From: CAYGZL01 sp964354345
Lineage (GTDB): Bacteria > Chloroflexota > Anaerolineae > Anaerolineales > UBA4823
Length of the DNA: 57,969 nt
Direction of reading: 5' to 3'
NCBI GenBank assembly: GCA_964354345.1
Contig: CAYGZL010000062.1
Coordinates: forward strand, 1 to 57,969
The translations under genes and the position numbers were made by a program. This document shows, in pieces, positions 1 to 8,915 of the stretch. Every line of letters starts with the position of its first letter. Within the stretch, counting starts at the first letter, position 1. The notes below the pieces were generated by a model. The model worked only from the letters and a program-made list of their open reading frames with translations. It was not told the origin of the DNA and did not search any database.

Positions 1-262
1 CATATTCTCGATATCCTTCCAGCTCGGTATGCAAGGTGCGATCTTCCATGATCGTGCGAATCACGATGATCCCGATCAACACCATCGCTGGGATGAACGC
101 CCACAGCGAGTCAAGTTCGAGCGGTGCAGCCAGGGAGAACAGGATAATCCCGATCAAGGCAGGGATCTGTACACCCCAGCCCAGGACGCCGATCTGAGCG
201 AAGCGCTTGATCACACCCGGGGTGAAGTGGAATTTTTCAGGAGATTGAGGTGATTGGCCCAC
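1..262 (-). CDS. Isoprenylcysteine carboxylmethyltransferase-like membrane protein, partial and apparently rearranged
   Basis: The frame opens at a GTG (260-262, complement), the only plausible start after an in-frame stop, and runs off the left edge, so the C-terminus is missing. The visible 87 residues begin with a segment like the N-terminus of this methyltransferase family (FTPGVIKRFAQ), then two hydrophobic stretches, then IRTIMEDRTLH and ELEGYREY, which are typical of the family's C-terminal end. In ordinary members (about 200-225 aa) roughly 100 residues, including the SAM-binding RHPxY motif, lie between these parts; here they are absent. I infer an internal deletion and probable loss of methyltransferase activity. 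It lies 31 nt downstream of the SDR gene on the same strand. Confidence 0.55.
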   Translation of the reverse strand, partial: MGQSPQSPEKFHFTPGVIKRFAQIGVLGWGVQIPALIGIILFSLAAPLELDSLWAFIPAMVLIGIIVIRTIMEDRTLHTELEGYREY

Positions 263-293
263 GGCGTATTCAAATTCCAGGTTTCAATATACC

Positions 294-1535
294 TTACCGC
301 GGCGTGGCATCCGGTAGACCGCCATCCACCGGGATGGTTGCGCCGGTAGTCGGCGTCTGGTGGGTGACGAAGAACAGCACGGCGTTGGCGACATGCCGGG
401 CTGTCACTCTCGCCTTCAACAAATTTCGATTACGGTAGTACTCTTCCAACCCGGCTTCGTCCAGGCCGCGCGCCTTCATCCGGTCGGGTCCGACGGTAGC
501 CCACAACCCGGATTTATAACCGCCATCCGAGAAGACCGCATCCGGGGCGACCATGTTGACGCGGATGCCAAACTCGGCCAGCTCCAGGCTGGCGATGCGG
601 GCCAGTTGGTGGCTGGCAGCCTTGGTAGCACTGTAGGCGCCGAACCTGGCGCCGGGCGCGAAGACATTCTTGGTCGAGATCAGCACGATGTCGCCGCCGG
701 TGCCCTGCCAGGTGAGGTAACGCCCCGCCGCAGCAATGGTCAGCAGGCTGCCTTCCACGTTGACCTTTTCCAGGTTGCGGAATGCTTCCAGGCTCATCTC
801 GGTCAGGCAGGACACCAGGGCAATGCCGGCATTGACGATGACGATGTCCACCCCGCCCCAGGCCAGGATCACCTGTTCGAAGCCAGCGGCGACCGAGTCC
901 GGGTCGGTGACATCCATGGCAACCCCCAGGATGCGTCCCCCAGAGGTTTCATGAAACTCGTGCACCAGATTTTCGAGCCTTTCCCCCGGCAGGTCGGAGG
1001 CGGCGACAAAGCAGCCCTGGTCGAGCAACGCCCGGCAGATGCCATGCCCGATGGCACCGGCTGCTCCAGTCACCAGGGCGACCTTGTTAAAGAGGAGTAG
1101 ACCTGACCCCTGGCCGCCTCCCGAGGGTAAAGAACCCGGCTGAAGGGAAGGGGGAATGTCTGTTTTTTCTACCAACAAGATGCCCAATTCAGGCAGGCAG
1201 ATGGCCGGTGGTCGGGCGCCGTGTTGAGCGACATAGGCCGCGAGCTGCCCCGCCAGCCATTGCCGCCATGCGACCACACTGGCGATTGATGAGCTAGTTT
1301 CGACGCTGAGATCCAGGTAAAGCGGCGGCCGATCCAAACGCGCCAATTCTGCCGGGAGAGGCGCACCCGGATCAGAAGCCGATACCATCGCTTGCAGATC
1401 GGTCAGAGCTTTCAGGATGACCGGGCGATAAGGCAGGTCAGTATCTCCGGTGGGCTCCGCCAGCAGGCCACGCAGGAGAGACGCCAGGTGGGCTAACTTC
1501 CCGGGGGAAAAATCGGCGGTGCTGGTTGGACCCAT
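294..1535 (-). CDS. SDR-family NAD(P)-dependent dehydrogenase with aldolase-like N-terminal remnant
   Basis: 413 aa. The C-terminal 260 residues form a classical short-chain dehydrogenase: the nucleotide-binding TGAAGAIGHG, an NAG motif (VNAGIA), a catalytic Ser in ISTK and YSATK, and a C-terminal PVDGG. It resembles the dehydrogenase half of bifunctional class II aldolase/SDR sugar enzymes (rhamnulose-phosphate aldolase/alcohol dehydrogenase type), notably the DEAGLEEYYRNRNLLK segment. The first 150 residues have no known catalytic motif, but RPPAICLPELGILLVEKT recalls the strand before the linker of such aldolases, so they may be a shrunken aldolase domain (inference). It starts 1 nt after the lsrF-like stop, so the two are surely co-transcribed. 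It probably oxidises a sugar or hydroxy-carbonyl intermediate; the substrate is unknown. Confidence 0.85.
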   Translation of the reverse strand: MGPTSTADFSPGKLAHLASLLRGLLAEPTGDTDLPYRPVILKALTDLQAMVSASDPGAPLPAELARLDRPPLYLDLSVETSSSIASVVAWRQWLAGQLAAYVAQHGARPPAICLPELGILLVEKTDIPPSLQPGSLPSGGGQGSGLLLFNKVALVTGAAGAIGHGICRALLDQGCFVAASDLPGERLENLVHEFHETSGGRILGVAMDVTDPDSVAAGFEQVILAWGGVDIVIVNAGIALVSCLTEMSLEAFRNLEKVNVEGSLLTIAAAGRYLTWQGTGGDIVLISTKNVFAPGARFGAYSATKAASHQLARIASLELAEFGIRVNMVAPDAVFSDGGYKSGLWATVGPDRMKARGLDEAGLEEYYRNRNLLKARVTARHVANAVLFFVTHQTPTTGATIPVDGGLPDATPR

Positions 1536-1536
1536 C

Positions 1537-2418
1537 TCAGCTTTGCCGTTTCAACGTCTCGTACAGCTCCAGGGCTGCGGCCGGCGACATATTTTCATGG
1601 ACGACCTGGCGCACTGCGCTGATCATGGCCTCAGGCGCATCGCTCTGGAAAATATTGCGACCCATATCCACACCGCTGGCGCCCTGTTGCACGGCATTGT
1701 AGGCCATGGTCAGAGCCTCCAGCTCGGGCAGCTTTTTACCGCCGGCCATCACGATCGGCACCGGGCAGGAAGCGGTCACCGTCTCGAAGTCCTCTTCAAC
1801 GAAGTAGGTTTTGACGAAGTGGGCGCCTAGCTCAGCGCAGATGCGGCAGGCCAGGCGGAAGTACTTGGCGTCGCGCACCATATCTTTGCCAACCGCGGTG
1901 ACGGCCAGCACGGGGATGCCGTAGCGCAGGCCCAAATCCACCAGGCGAGTCATGTTGTGCACCGAGCGGGTTTCGAACTCGCCGCCGATGAAGACCTGGA
2001 TCGCCATGGCGGATACATTCATACGGATGGCGTCTTCGATATCCACGGCGAGCTCCTCGTTGGAAAGCTCCTTGAGGATGCTCGGTCCACCGCTGGCGCG
2101 CATCACGATGGCCTTGTTGGTGGCAGGGGCAATCGTCGTGCGCAGGATGCCGCGAGTTAACATCAGGGCATCGCAGTAGGGTACCAGGGGAACGATATTC
2201 AGGTCAATGCGCTCCAAACCGGTGGTTGGCCCCTGAAAGTAGCCGTGGTCGATGGCTAACATCACCGTCCGACCGGTATCTGGGTTAAAGATGCGGGCCA
2301 GCCGGTTTTTCATGCCCCAATCCAAGGAACCGGAACCTTTGAGGAAGAACCCGGGGGTCCGCATGGGGATATCTTCATAATATTGCTTGGCTTGTTTTCC
2401 TGAATCAACTTCTGGCAT
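1537..2418 (-). CDS. lsrF: LsrF-type class I aldolase/thiolase (DhnA family)
   Basis: 293 aa, very close in pattern to LsrF, the 3-hydroxy-5-phosphonooxypentane-2,4-dione thiolase of autoinducer-2 catabolism. Shared blocks are LKGSGSLDWGMKNRLARIF, AIDHGYFQGPTTGLERID, MLTRGILR, VKTYF (Schiff-base lysine region), VPIVMAGGKKLPE and GASGVDMGRNIFQSD. The length matches the family. No lsrK, lsrG, lsrR or Lsr transporter gene is nearby; instead it is paired with an SDR dehydrogenase. The true substrate may therefore be another phosphorylated dicarbonyl or ketose. The family call is firm; the AI-2 role is only by homology. Confidence 0.9.
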   Translation of the reverse strand: MPEVDSGKQAKQYYEDIPMRTPGFFLKGSGSLDWGMKNRLARIFNPDTGRTVMLAIDHGYFQGPTTGLERIDLNIVPLVPYCDALMLTRGILRTTIAPATNKAIVMRASGGPSILKELSNEELAVDIEDAIRMNVSAMAIQVFIGGEFETRSVHNMTRLVDLGLRYGIPVLAVTAVGKDMVRDAKYFRLACRICAELGAHFVKTYFVEEDFETVTASCPVPIVMAGGKKLPELEALTMAYNAVQQGASGVDMGRNIFQSDAPEAMISAVRQVVHENMSPAAALELYETLKRQS

Positions 2419-2451
2419 GGCTTGTCTCCTAATTTTGTGAGATTCTATCTT

Positions 2452-2664
2452 CTAATTGGCCGGTTTGAGGAGCAGATAACCTTTTTGAATCAACCAGTGG
2501 TGGAACTCGTAGGTGGTATGGATGCAGTCGGTTTTGCAAATGTCACGGATTTGTTCATACCTGGGCGTACCCGATAGTTCGGCCTCCAGGAGCACCTGGA
2601 TCGGGCAGGGTAGATCTTTGCAGAACTCGCGGCGTTGGTATTCGAGGTAACCTTCGAGGGTCAT
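2452..2664 (-). CDS. Small conserved-looking protein of unknown function (70 aa)
   Basis: The start is the ATG at 2664, preceded by CTCAGGAGACCGACC, a good ribosome-binding site; a longer frame to 2718 lacks one and would overlap the uvrA end. The product begins MTLEGYLEYQRREFCKDLPC and contains four cysteines (FCKDLPC, then ICKTDC), which could bind a metal or form disulfides. A WLIQKGY segment lies near the C-terminus. It sits between uvrA and the lsrF-like gene on the same strand, 33 nt before the latter, and is probably co-transcribed with it. I do not recognise a family. Confidence 0.7.
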   Translation of the reverse strand: MTLEGYLEYQRREFCKDLPCPIQVLLEAELSGTPRYEQIRDICKTDCIHTTYEFHHWLIQKGYLLLKPAN

Positions 2665-2711
2665 GGTCGGTCTCCTGAGGGTGGTGAGAGGAGGGAGGAT
2701 GATTAGGGATT

Positions 2712-5585
2712 CTAGCACAAAACCGGCTGTAACATCTTCTTCAAGAACTGACCGGTAAAGCTGGTCTCGACCTGAACCACCTCCTCGGGCGTGCCTTCGG
2801 CGACGATCTGCCCGCCCGCTTCACCGCCCTCGGGGCCGAGGTCAATGATCCAGTCGGCGGTTTTGATTACATCCAGGTTGTGCTCAATGACGATGACGGT
2901 GTTGCCAGCGTCAGTCAGGCGGTGAAGCACATCCAGCAGCTTCTGGATATCAGCGAAATGCAGACCGGTGGTGGGTTCGTCGAGGATGTAGACGGTATCC
3001 CCGGTAGAGATGCGCGCCAGCTCCCTGGCCAGCTTGACGCGCTGCGCTTCGCCGCCAGACAAAGTGGTGGCGCTCTGCCCCAGCTTGACGTAGCCCAGGC
3101 CAACCTCCGCCAGAGTATTGAGCACCCGGCGGATATTGGGCACGCTGCCGAAGAATTCAAGGGCCTGGTCAACATCCATATCGAGAACATCGGAAATGTT
3201 CTTGCCTTTGTAGCGCACCTGTAAGGTTTCATCGTTGAAGCGGGAGCCCTTGCAAACATTGCAGGTGACCCACACATCGGGCAGGAAGTGCATCTCGACC
3301 ATCTTTTTACCATGCCCATGGCAGGCTTCACAGCGTCCCCCCTTGACGTTAAAGCTGAAACGACCCGGCTGATAGCCGCGGGCTTTTGCTTCCGGAGTGC
3401 GAGCAAACAGGTCGCGGATCAGGGGCATCACGTTCACATAGGTCGCCGGATTTGAGCGCGGCGTACGACCAATAGGTTCCTGGGTGATATTAATCACCTT
3501 GCTGACCTGCTCCAGACCCTCCACGCGATCATGGGCGCCAACTTTCTGGGTCGCGCCATGCAAAAGATGGGAGAGGGCCGGGTGGAGGGTTTGGGCGACG
3601 AGAGAGGATTTACCACTGCCCGAGACGCCGGTGACGCAGGTGAACAGACTCAGGGGAAAGCGCACAGTCAAGTTTTTGAGGTTGTTCTGGCGCGCCCCCA
3701 CCAGGGTGAGCCATTTACCATTGGTGGGGCGGCGTTGACCGGTGGGCGAGCTGACCACCCGCTCGTGGCGCAGGTAGCAGCCGGTGAGCGATGCAGTGCA
3801 GGCGATAATATCAGCGGGGGTGCCAAGCGCGACAATACGACCCCCATTGAGACCGGCGCCAGGCCCCAGGTCAACGATCCAATCGGCGGTGCGCATGGTC
3901 TCTTCATCGTGCTCGACGACCACCACGGTATTGCCCATGTCGCGCAGACGCTCGAGGGTATCCAACAGCCGGCGATTGTCGCGTGAATGCAGACCGATGG
4001 AAGGTTCATCCAGGATATACAAAACACCAACCAGACCGCAACCAATTTGGGAAGCCAGACGGATGCGCTGCCCCTCGCCGCCGGAGAGGCTGGGCGCAGG
4101 CCGGTCGAGTGACAGGTAATGTAGACCGACGTTCACCAGAAACTGCAGGCGCTCATTGATCTCCTTGAGCACCTCTTCGGCAATCTGATATTGCTCCGGA
4201 TTGAGCGTCGGCCATAGAGACTCCACCCATTTCAATACATCGCCGATGGTCAGGCTGGTGACCTCGGTCATGGTCTTGCCGCCGACCGTGACGGCGCGGC
4301 TTTCGGGGCGCAGGCGTTGACCCTGGCACGCCAGGCATGGCTGTTGGCTCATGAAACTCATGTACCAGCGCCGGGTATATTCCGAGCTGGTCTGACGGAA
4401 CAGGCGATTGATGTGGAAAACCGTGCCCCGCTCAACCCGGTTGGATTGACCTTTAAAGGAGCCGTCTTTTGTTTCAAACTCAAAGCGGATTTTTTCCTCG
4501 CCTGAGCCGTACAGAATGACATCCCGGAATATCTGCGGCAGTTCCTTCCAGGGCAGCGCCAGATCCACGCCGTAGTGGTCAGCTAAAGTCTGCATGTGCC
4601 GCTGGTGCCAGGTCGGCTTCTTACGAATCACCCCATGCCAGCGGGAGGCGCCATCCAGAAGCGAAATTTCGGGGTTAACGATAATCAGGTTAATGTCCAC
4701 CTGTAATTGCGTGCCCAGGCCGTTGCATTCGGGACACATCCCCAGCGGCGAGTTGAACGAAAACATGGAGGGGTTCAATTCGGGAAAACTTAAGTTGCAA
4801 ACCGGGCAGGCGTTTTTATCTGAGAGCAACCACTCCTGACCGTCGCCAGGGTCGATGCTGACCAGCCCGGCGCTCATGCGCAGGGCGGTCTCGACCGAGT
4901 CGGTCAGGCGGGTGCGGAACTCGCTCCAGGTGGTCGCGTCGCCATCGGGGATTGCCAGGCGATCGACCACCAGCTCCACGGTGTGTTTCTTCTGCTTGTC
5001 CAGAGAAATTACCTCGTCCAGGCTGCGAATCTCGCCATCCACGCGGACGCGCGTAAAGCCATCAACACGCGCCTGGGCAAAAACATCCTGGAAGGCCCCT
5101 TTGCGATTGCGAGCCAACGGGGAGAGCACCTGGAAGCGTGCTCCAGGAGGCAATCCGGCGACCTGGGCGACGATCTCCTGAGCCGACTGGGCGCGCACCT
5201 CTCGTCCGCACTGGGGGCAGTGCGGCGTGCCGACCCGGGCAAATAAGACGCGCAGGTAATCATAAATTTCGGTGACCGTGGCTACGGTAGAGCGAGGATT
5301 TTTGCTGACTGCTTTTTGCTCGATGGCGATGGCTGGGCTGAGACCGCCGATGAAATCTACCTTGGGCTTTTCCATCTGGGCGATGAACTGGCGGGCGTAA
5401 GCGGAAAGCGACTCGACGTAGCGACGCTGCCCCTCAGCGTACAGGGTATCGAAAGCCAGCGAGGATTTACCGCTGCCCGAAACGCCGGTGATGACGATCA
5501 ATTTATTTCGCGGCAGGCGCAGATCGATGTTCTTAAGATTATTCTCCTTCGCGCCGCGGATGACAATTTCTTCCGGAGAGCCCAT
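2712..5585 (-). CDS. uvrA: Excinuclease ABC subunit A
   Basis: 957 aa, the normal UvrA size. It is the DNA-damage-recognition ATPase of nucleotide excision repair, acting as a dimer with UvrB. It has two ABC-type ATPase modules: Walker A GVSGSGKSS twice, signatures LSGGEGQRIRLASQIG and LSGGEAQRVKLARELA, and Walker B YILDEPSIGLH and YILDEPTTGLH. Zinc-binding cysteine clusters are CPQCGREV (partial), CPVC/CPEC and CEACHGHGKK/CNVCKG. I place the start at MGSPEEIVIRGAKENN (5585) because family members start there; the upstream frame extension is untranslated leader. Confidence 0.97.
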   Translation of the reverse strand: MGSPEEIVIRGAKENNLKNIDLRLPRNKLIVITGVSGSGKSSLAFDTLYAEGQRRYVESLSAYARQFIAQMEKPKVDFIGGLSPAIAIEQKAVSKNPRSTVATVTEIYDYLRVLFARVGTPHCPQCGREVRAQSAQEIVAQVAGLPPGARFQVLSPLARNRKGAFQDVFAQARVDGFTRVRVDGEIRSLDEVISLDKQKKHTVELVVDRLAIPDGDATTWSEFRTRLTDSVETALRMSAGLVSIDPGDGQEWLLSDKNACPVCNLSFPELNPSMFSFNSPLGMCPECNGLGTQLQVDINLIIVNPEISLLDGASRWHGVIRKKPTWHQRHMQTLADHYGVDLALPWKELPQIFRDVILYGSGEEKIRFEFETKDGSFKGQSNRVERGTVFHINRLFRQTSSEYTRRWYMSFMSQQPCLACQGQRLRPESRAVTVGGKTMTEVTSLTIGDVLKWVESLWPTLNPEQYQIAEEVLKEINERLQFLVNVGLHYLSLDRPAPSLSGGEGQRIRLASQIGCGLVGVLYILDEPSIGLHSRDNRRLLDTLERLRDMGNTVVVVEHDEETMRTADWIVDLGPGAGLNGGRIVALGTPADIIACTASLTGCYLRHERVVSSPTGQRRPTNGKWLTLVGARQNNLKNLTVRFPLSLFTCVTGVSGSGKSSLVAQTLHPALSHLLHGATQKVGAHDRVEGLEQVSKVINITQEPIGRTPRSNPATYVNVMPLIRDLFARTPEAKARGYQPGRFSFNVKGGRCEACHGHGKKMVEMHFLPDVWVTCNVCKGSRFNDETLQVRYKGKNISDVLDMDVDQALEFFGSVPNIRRVLNTLAEVGLGYVKLGQSATTLSGGEAQRVKLARELARISTGDTVYILDEPTTGLHFADIQKLLDVLHRLTDAGNTVIVIEHNLDVIKTADWIIDLGPEGGEAGGQIVAEGTPEEVVQVETSFTGQFLKKMLQPVLC

Positions 5586-5642
5586 ACACGAATGCCTTTT
5601 TTGTCTAGAATTGTGGGTCAGCGCCCCCCTGAGCGAGTCGAA

Positions 5643-5671
5643 ATTATAGCACATTCGTTCTGGTTTTGCAA
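5643..5671 (-). promoter_or_regulatory. Sigma-70-type promoter of uvrA
   Basis: On the minus strand, TTGCAA (5671-5666) is followed after exactly 17 nt by a perfect TATAAT (5648-5643). Transcription would start near 5636, giving a leader of about 50 nt before the uvrA ATG at 5585. No transcript data; the call rests on match and spacing. Confidence 0.7.
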
Positions 5672-5776
5672 GGCACTAACAGGGGAAAGCAGCTCCACAA
5701 GAAAGGTTTAGAATGTGTGGTATCCTTACCGAAATATTCTACCTGCCAAACCTGGTATCGCAAAGCGATTGAAACG

Positions 5777-7684
5777 ATGACTCAACCCCAGACTGGTTAT
5801 GCTTCGAAAGCCCGGCGAGCGATCGGCCTGATTCCTCAACTGGGCAAAGCCTTTACGTTGATCTGGTCGGCGGCACGGGGTTGGACGCTGGCCTGGGGAG
5901 TGCTGCTGATCTTACAAGGTCTGCTGCCGGTCGCGGTGGTATACCTGACTCGCCAACTGGTTGACCAACTGGCGCTGGCGATCCGTTCCGGCGGAGACCG
6001 GAGTGCATTCAGTCCCCTGCTGCTGCCGGCGATCCTGATGGCAAGTGTGATTCTGATCCAGGAACTGGCCCGGCGGGCGCTGGCGACCATCCGCACGGCG
6101 CAGTCTGAACAGGTCATGGACGCGATCAACGCTTTGATCCACCAGAAGTCAACAGCGGTAGATCTGGCTTTTTACGATTCACCCGACTATTACGATCAAC
6201 TGCACCTGGCTCGCGCCGACGCAACCTACCGGCCCCTGGCGCTGCTCGAAAGCATGGGTAACCTGCTACAAAATGGGATCACGCTGGCAGCAATGATGGC
6301 GGTATTGATCCCTTACAGCGCCTGGCTGCCGGTGGCCCTGGTGCTGAGCACCCTGCCGGTGCTATGGGTGGTGCTGCGCAACCGGGTGCGCCTGCATCAG
6401 TGGCGCCTGCGGGTGGCGCCTGACGAACGGCGCGTCTTGTATTATGACTGGCTGCTGACCGGGCGCGAGACGGCGGCTGAGCTACGCCTGTTTAACCTGG
6501 GTAAGCATTTCCAGGATCTTTATCAAACCACACGTAGCAAGCTACGCCGTGAACGCCTTGAGCTCAGCCGCAGCCAGGGTATTTCCGAAGGTGCGGCCAG
6601 CTTGCTGGCCCTGGTGATCACGGCGGGGGCGATGGCCTGGATCGTGTGGCAGGCACTGCAAGCTCGAGTCACCCTGGGTGACATTGCCTTGTTCTATGCC
6701 GCCTTCAACCAGGGGCAATCCCTGATGCGCTCATCGCTGGAAAACGCGGGTGAAATTTACAGCAACAGCTTATTTCTGGGAGATTTGTTTAACTTCCTGG
6801 CGCTGGAACCCCAAATCAAGGATGTCCCCCCTTCGCTACCGGTGCCCGAGCAGTTGCAGCACGGAATTCGCTTCGAAAAAGTCACCTTTCGCTACCCTGG
6901 AGCGCAACAGGCGATCCTTGATCAATTCGACCTGGATCTCCCGGCCGGGCAGATGGTGGCCATCGTGGGTGTAAATGGAGCGGGGAAAAGCACGCTGGTT
7001 AAGCTGCTCTGCCGGTTGTATGACCCGGAATCCGGCAGGGTTACCCTGGATGGGACCGATCTGCGGCAGTTCCCGGTGGCTGAATATCACCAACATCTTA
7101 CGGTCTTATTCCAGGAACCCGTCCAATACTTCGCCACGGCCCGCGAAAATATAATGGTTGGAGATAGTGGACAGCCGGCAGCCATCAGCCAGAATTCCGT
7201 TGAGGAGGCGGCGCGCCTGGCTGGGGCGGAGCAACTCATCCAACGCCTGCCGCACGGTTATGACACCTTGCTGGGAAAGTGGTTTGAGGGCGGGAGCGAT
7301 CTGTCCGTGGGAGAATGGCAACGGATTGCCCTGGCGCGTGCCTTCCTGCGACAGGCACAGCATAAAATCCCGCTTTTGATCCTGCTGGATGAACCGACCA
7401 GCGCCATGGACCCCTGGGCGGAAATTGACTGGCTGAACCGCTTTCGCCAGATGGGCGAGGGGCGAACCACCGTTTTGATCACCCATCGCTTTACTACCGC
7501 GGCGTATGCCGACCGAATCTATGTAATGGATCAGGGACGGATCGTCGAAGCCGGCAGCCATGCCGAGCTGCTGGCCAGTCAGGGGCGTTATGCCCAATCC
7601 TGGCTGGCCCAGATGCAACGCTGGATGACGCCAGCTCAAGCCAACACCACTCCATCCGATCCAGGGGAAGCAGCGGAAGCGTGA
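5777..7684 (+). CDS. ABC transporter, fused permease and ATP-binding protein (exporter type)
   Basis: 635 aa starting at the ATG at 5777 (MTQPQTGYASKARRAIG); the upstream in-frame region has no homology. Residues 20-320 form a six-helix exporter-type transmembrane domain (visible helices WTLAWGVLLILQGLLPVAVVY, LLLPAILMASVILI, AAMMAVLIPYSAWLPVALVL, ALVITAGAMAWIVW). The nucleotide-binding domain has Walker A GVNGAGKST, Q-loop LFQEP, a signature reading LSVGEWQRIALARA (SVGEW instead of SGGQ), Walker B LLILLDEPTSAMDP and H-loop ITHR. The stop overlaps the GTG of the next gene by 4 nt, so the two are translationally coupled. Such exporters occur in peptide-secretion and RiPP loci, but the substrate cannot be read here. 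Confidence 0.9.
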   Translation: MTQPQTGYASKARRAIGLIPQLGKAFTLIWSAARGWTLAWGVLLILQGLLPVAVVYLTRQLVDQLALAIRSGGDRSAFSPLLLPAILMASVILIQELARRALATIRTAQSEQVMDAINALIHQKSTAVDLAFYDSPDYYDQLHLARADATYRPLALLESMGNLLQNGITLAAMMAVLIPYSAWLPVALVLSTLPVLWVVLRNRVRLHQWRLRVAPDERRVLYYDWLLTGRETAAELRLFNLGKHFQDLYQTTRSKLRRERLELSRSQGISEGAASLLALVITAGAMAWIVWQALQARVTLGDIALFYAAFNQGQSLMRSSLENAGEIYSNSLFLGDLFNFLALEPQIKDVPPSLPVPEQLQHGIRFEKVTFRYPGAQQAILDQFDLDLPAGQMVAIVGVNGAGKSTLVKLLCRLYDPESGRVTLDGTDLRQFPVAEYHQHLTVLFQEPVQYFATARENIMVGDSGQPAAISQNSVEEAARLAGAEQLIQRLPHGYDTLLGKWFEGGSDLSVGEWQRIALARAFLRQAQHKIPLLILLDEPTSAMDPWAEIDWLNRFRQMGEGRTTVLITHRFTTAAYADRIYVMDQGRIVEAGSHAELLASQGRYAQSWLAQMQRWMTPAQANTTPSDPGEAAEA

Positions 7685-8886
7685 CCTCACCCATCCCCTC
7701 TGAGAGGCAGGTTGAAGCTACTTTAAGGCAATGCCTGCGGGCGCGTTGGGACGCACAGCAACGAAGCGATTTGCTGCGCAGCCTGGCGGAGAACCCGCCG
7801 GATTGGAATGCCTTTTTAGCCAGGGCGCAGATGGAATCGCTCGCTCCGTTTATCTATTCTGTCCTGCAAGGGGTCAGCCTGGTACCGGAGGAAGTCAACC
7901 AGGCATTAAGAAAAGCTTATGTCGACAACGGGATCCGCAATACCTATTTGCAATTGCAGCTTGGGGCGATCTTAAAGCGCTTTGAAGAAGCACACCTTGA
8001 AGTGGTTCTGCTCAAAGGAGCCGCCTTGAACCTGACGGTCTATGCGGATGTCGCCTTGCGCACGATGAATGACATTGACCTGTTGGTTACCCAAAAGGCT
8101 CTGCCACGCGCCATCGAGTTGATGAAATCGTGTGGATATGTTTTTTTAGCTGCCCCAACGCAACCCGACGCCAATCTGACTTATGAAAACGAAATTGCCC
8201 TGTGTAAAACAGGCTCTCTAATCACACTCATTGAGCTGCACTGGAGTCTGTTCGACTCACCCTATTACCAGCATCATTTGCCCATCCGTGAATTTTGGCG
8301 CCACACTCAAAAGGTTGCTTTCCCCCAGACAGACAATTCGTCACCCATAACGGACAGTTATGTCCGGGTTTTTACCCCTGCGGTGCAACTGCTGTACCTG
8401 TGTGGACACCTGGCGCTTCATCATGGGGGTAATGAGATGCTCTGGTTGAATGACATTGCTGAAGTCATTCTGTACAATCCGAGCGAGATCAATTGGGAAC
8501 TGGTATTGGAGTTGGGTCACCGGTGCGACTTAATTTTGCCTCTGCAAATTACCCTATCCAGGCTCAACGATCAATGGGGCATCCCAATCCCCGAGAGTGC
8601 TTACCAGGCCATCCAATCCGCTCAGCCCTCACGCACTGAACGATGGGTTTTCGCCCACCGGCCGCGCAGTGATCGTTCGGTAGGTCAAGGCCTCTGGGAT
8701 GACTTGATCAGTGCGCCAGCCTGGGATTTCCGGATCCATTATGCACTGGCAAAACTGTTCCCGGCGCCAGCCTACATGCGCCAGCGCTACAAGATCGGTC
8801 ACCCGGTTATGCTACCGTTGTACTACATTTACCGGTGGTACCTGGGTATCCGCAGTGTGTTTCAGAGCAGTTCCGCCAATAAATAA
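7681..8886 (+). CDS. Nucleotidyltransferase family protein (PF14907-like)
   Basis: 401 aa, starting at GTG 7681 within the stop of the ABC exporter gene. The diagnostic block is near residues 105-140: VVLLKGAALNLTVYADVALR then MNDIDLLV, which is the LLKG...R.M.DIDLLV signature of the uncharacterised nucleotidyltransferase family. Downstream are LIELHWSLFD and AVQLLYLCGHLALHHG, also typical. The family is often encoded beside ABC exporters and in RiPP biosynthetic loci; its reaction is not established for most members. No precursor-peptide gene was found nearby. Cytoplasmic. Confidence 0.85.
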   Translation: MTSPIPSERQVEATLRQCLRARWDAQQRSDLLRSLAENPPDWNAFLARAQMESLAPFIYSVLQGVSLVPEEVNQALRKAYVDNGIRNTYLQLQLGAILKRFEEAHLEVVLLKGAALNLTVYADVALRTMNDIDLLVTQKALPRAIELMKSCGYVFLAAPTQPDANLTYENEIALCKTGSLITLIELHWSLFDSPYYQHHLPIREFWRHTQKVAFPQTDNSSPITDSYVRVFTPAVQLLYLCGHLALHHGGNEMLWLNDIAEVILYNPSEINWELVLELGHRCDLILPLQITLSRLNDQWGIPIPESAYQAIQSAQPSRTERWVFAHRPRSDRSVGQGLWDDLISAPAWDFRIHYALAKLFPAPAYMRQRYKIGHPVMLPLYYIYRWYLGIRSVFQSSSANK

Positions 8887-8915
8887 GCTGGTTGCAATGA
8901 AGTAGAATCTAAGTG

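Noticed and set aside
5630..5660. CGAA-N11-TTCG overlapping the uvrA -10 box as an SOS (LexA) operator
   Set aside because: Arms are only 4 bp and do not match a known LexA box well; kept only as a possibility.
5586..5776. Search for a small RiPP precursor upstream of the ABC exporter
   Set aside because: No short frame with a good ribosome-binding site and leader/core layout was found.
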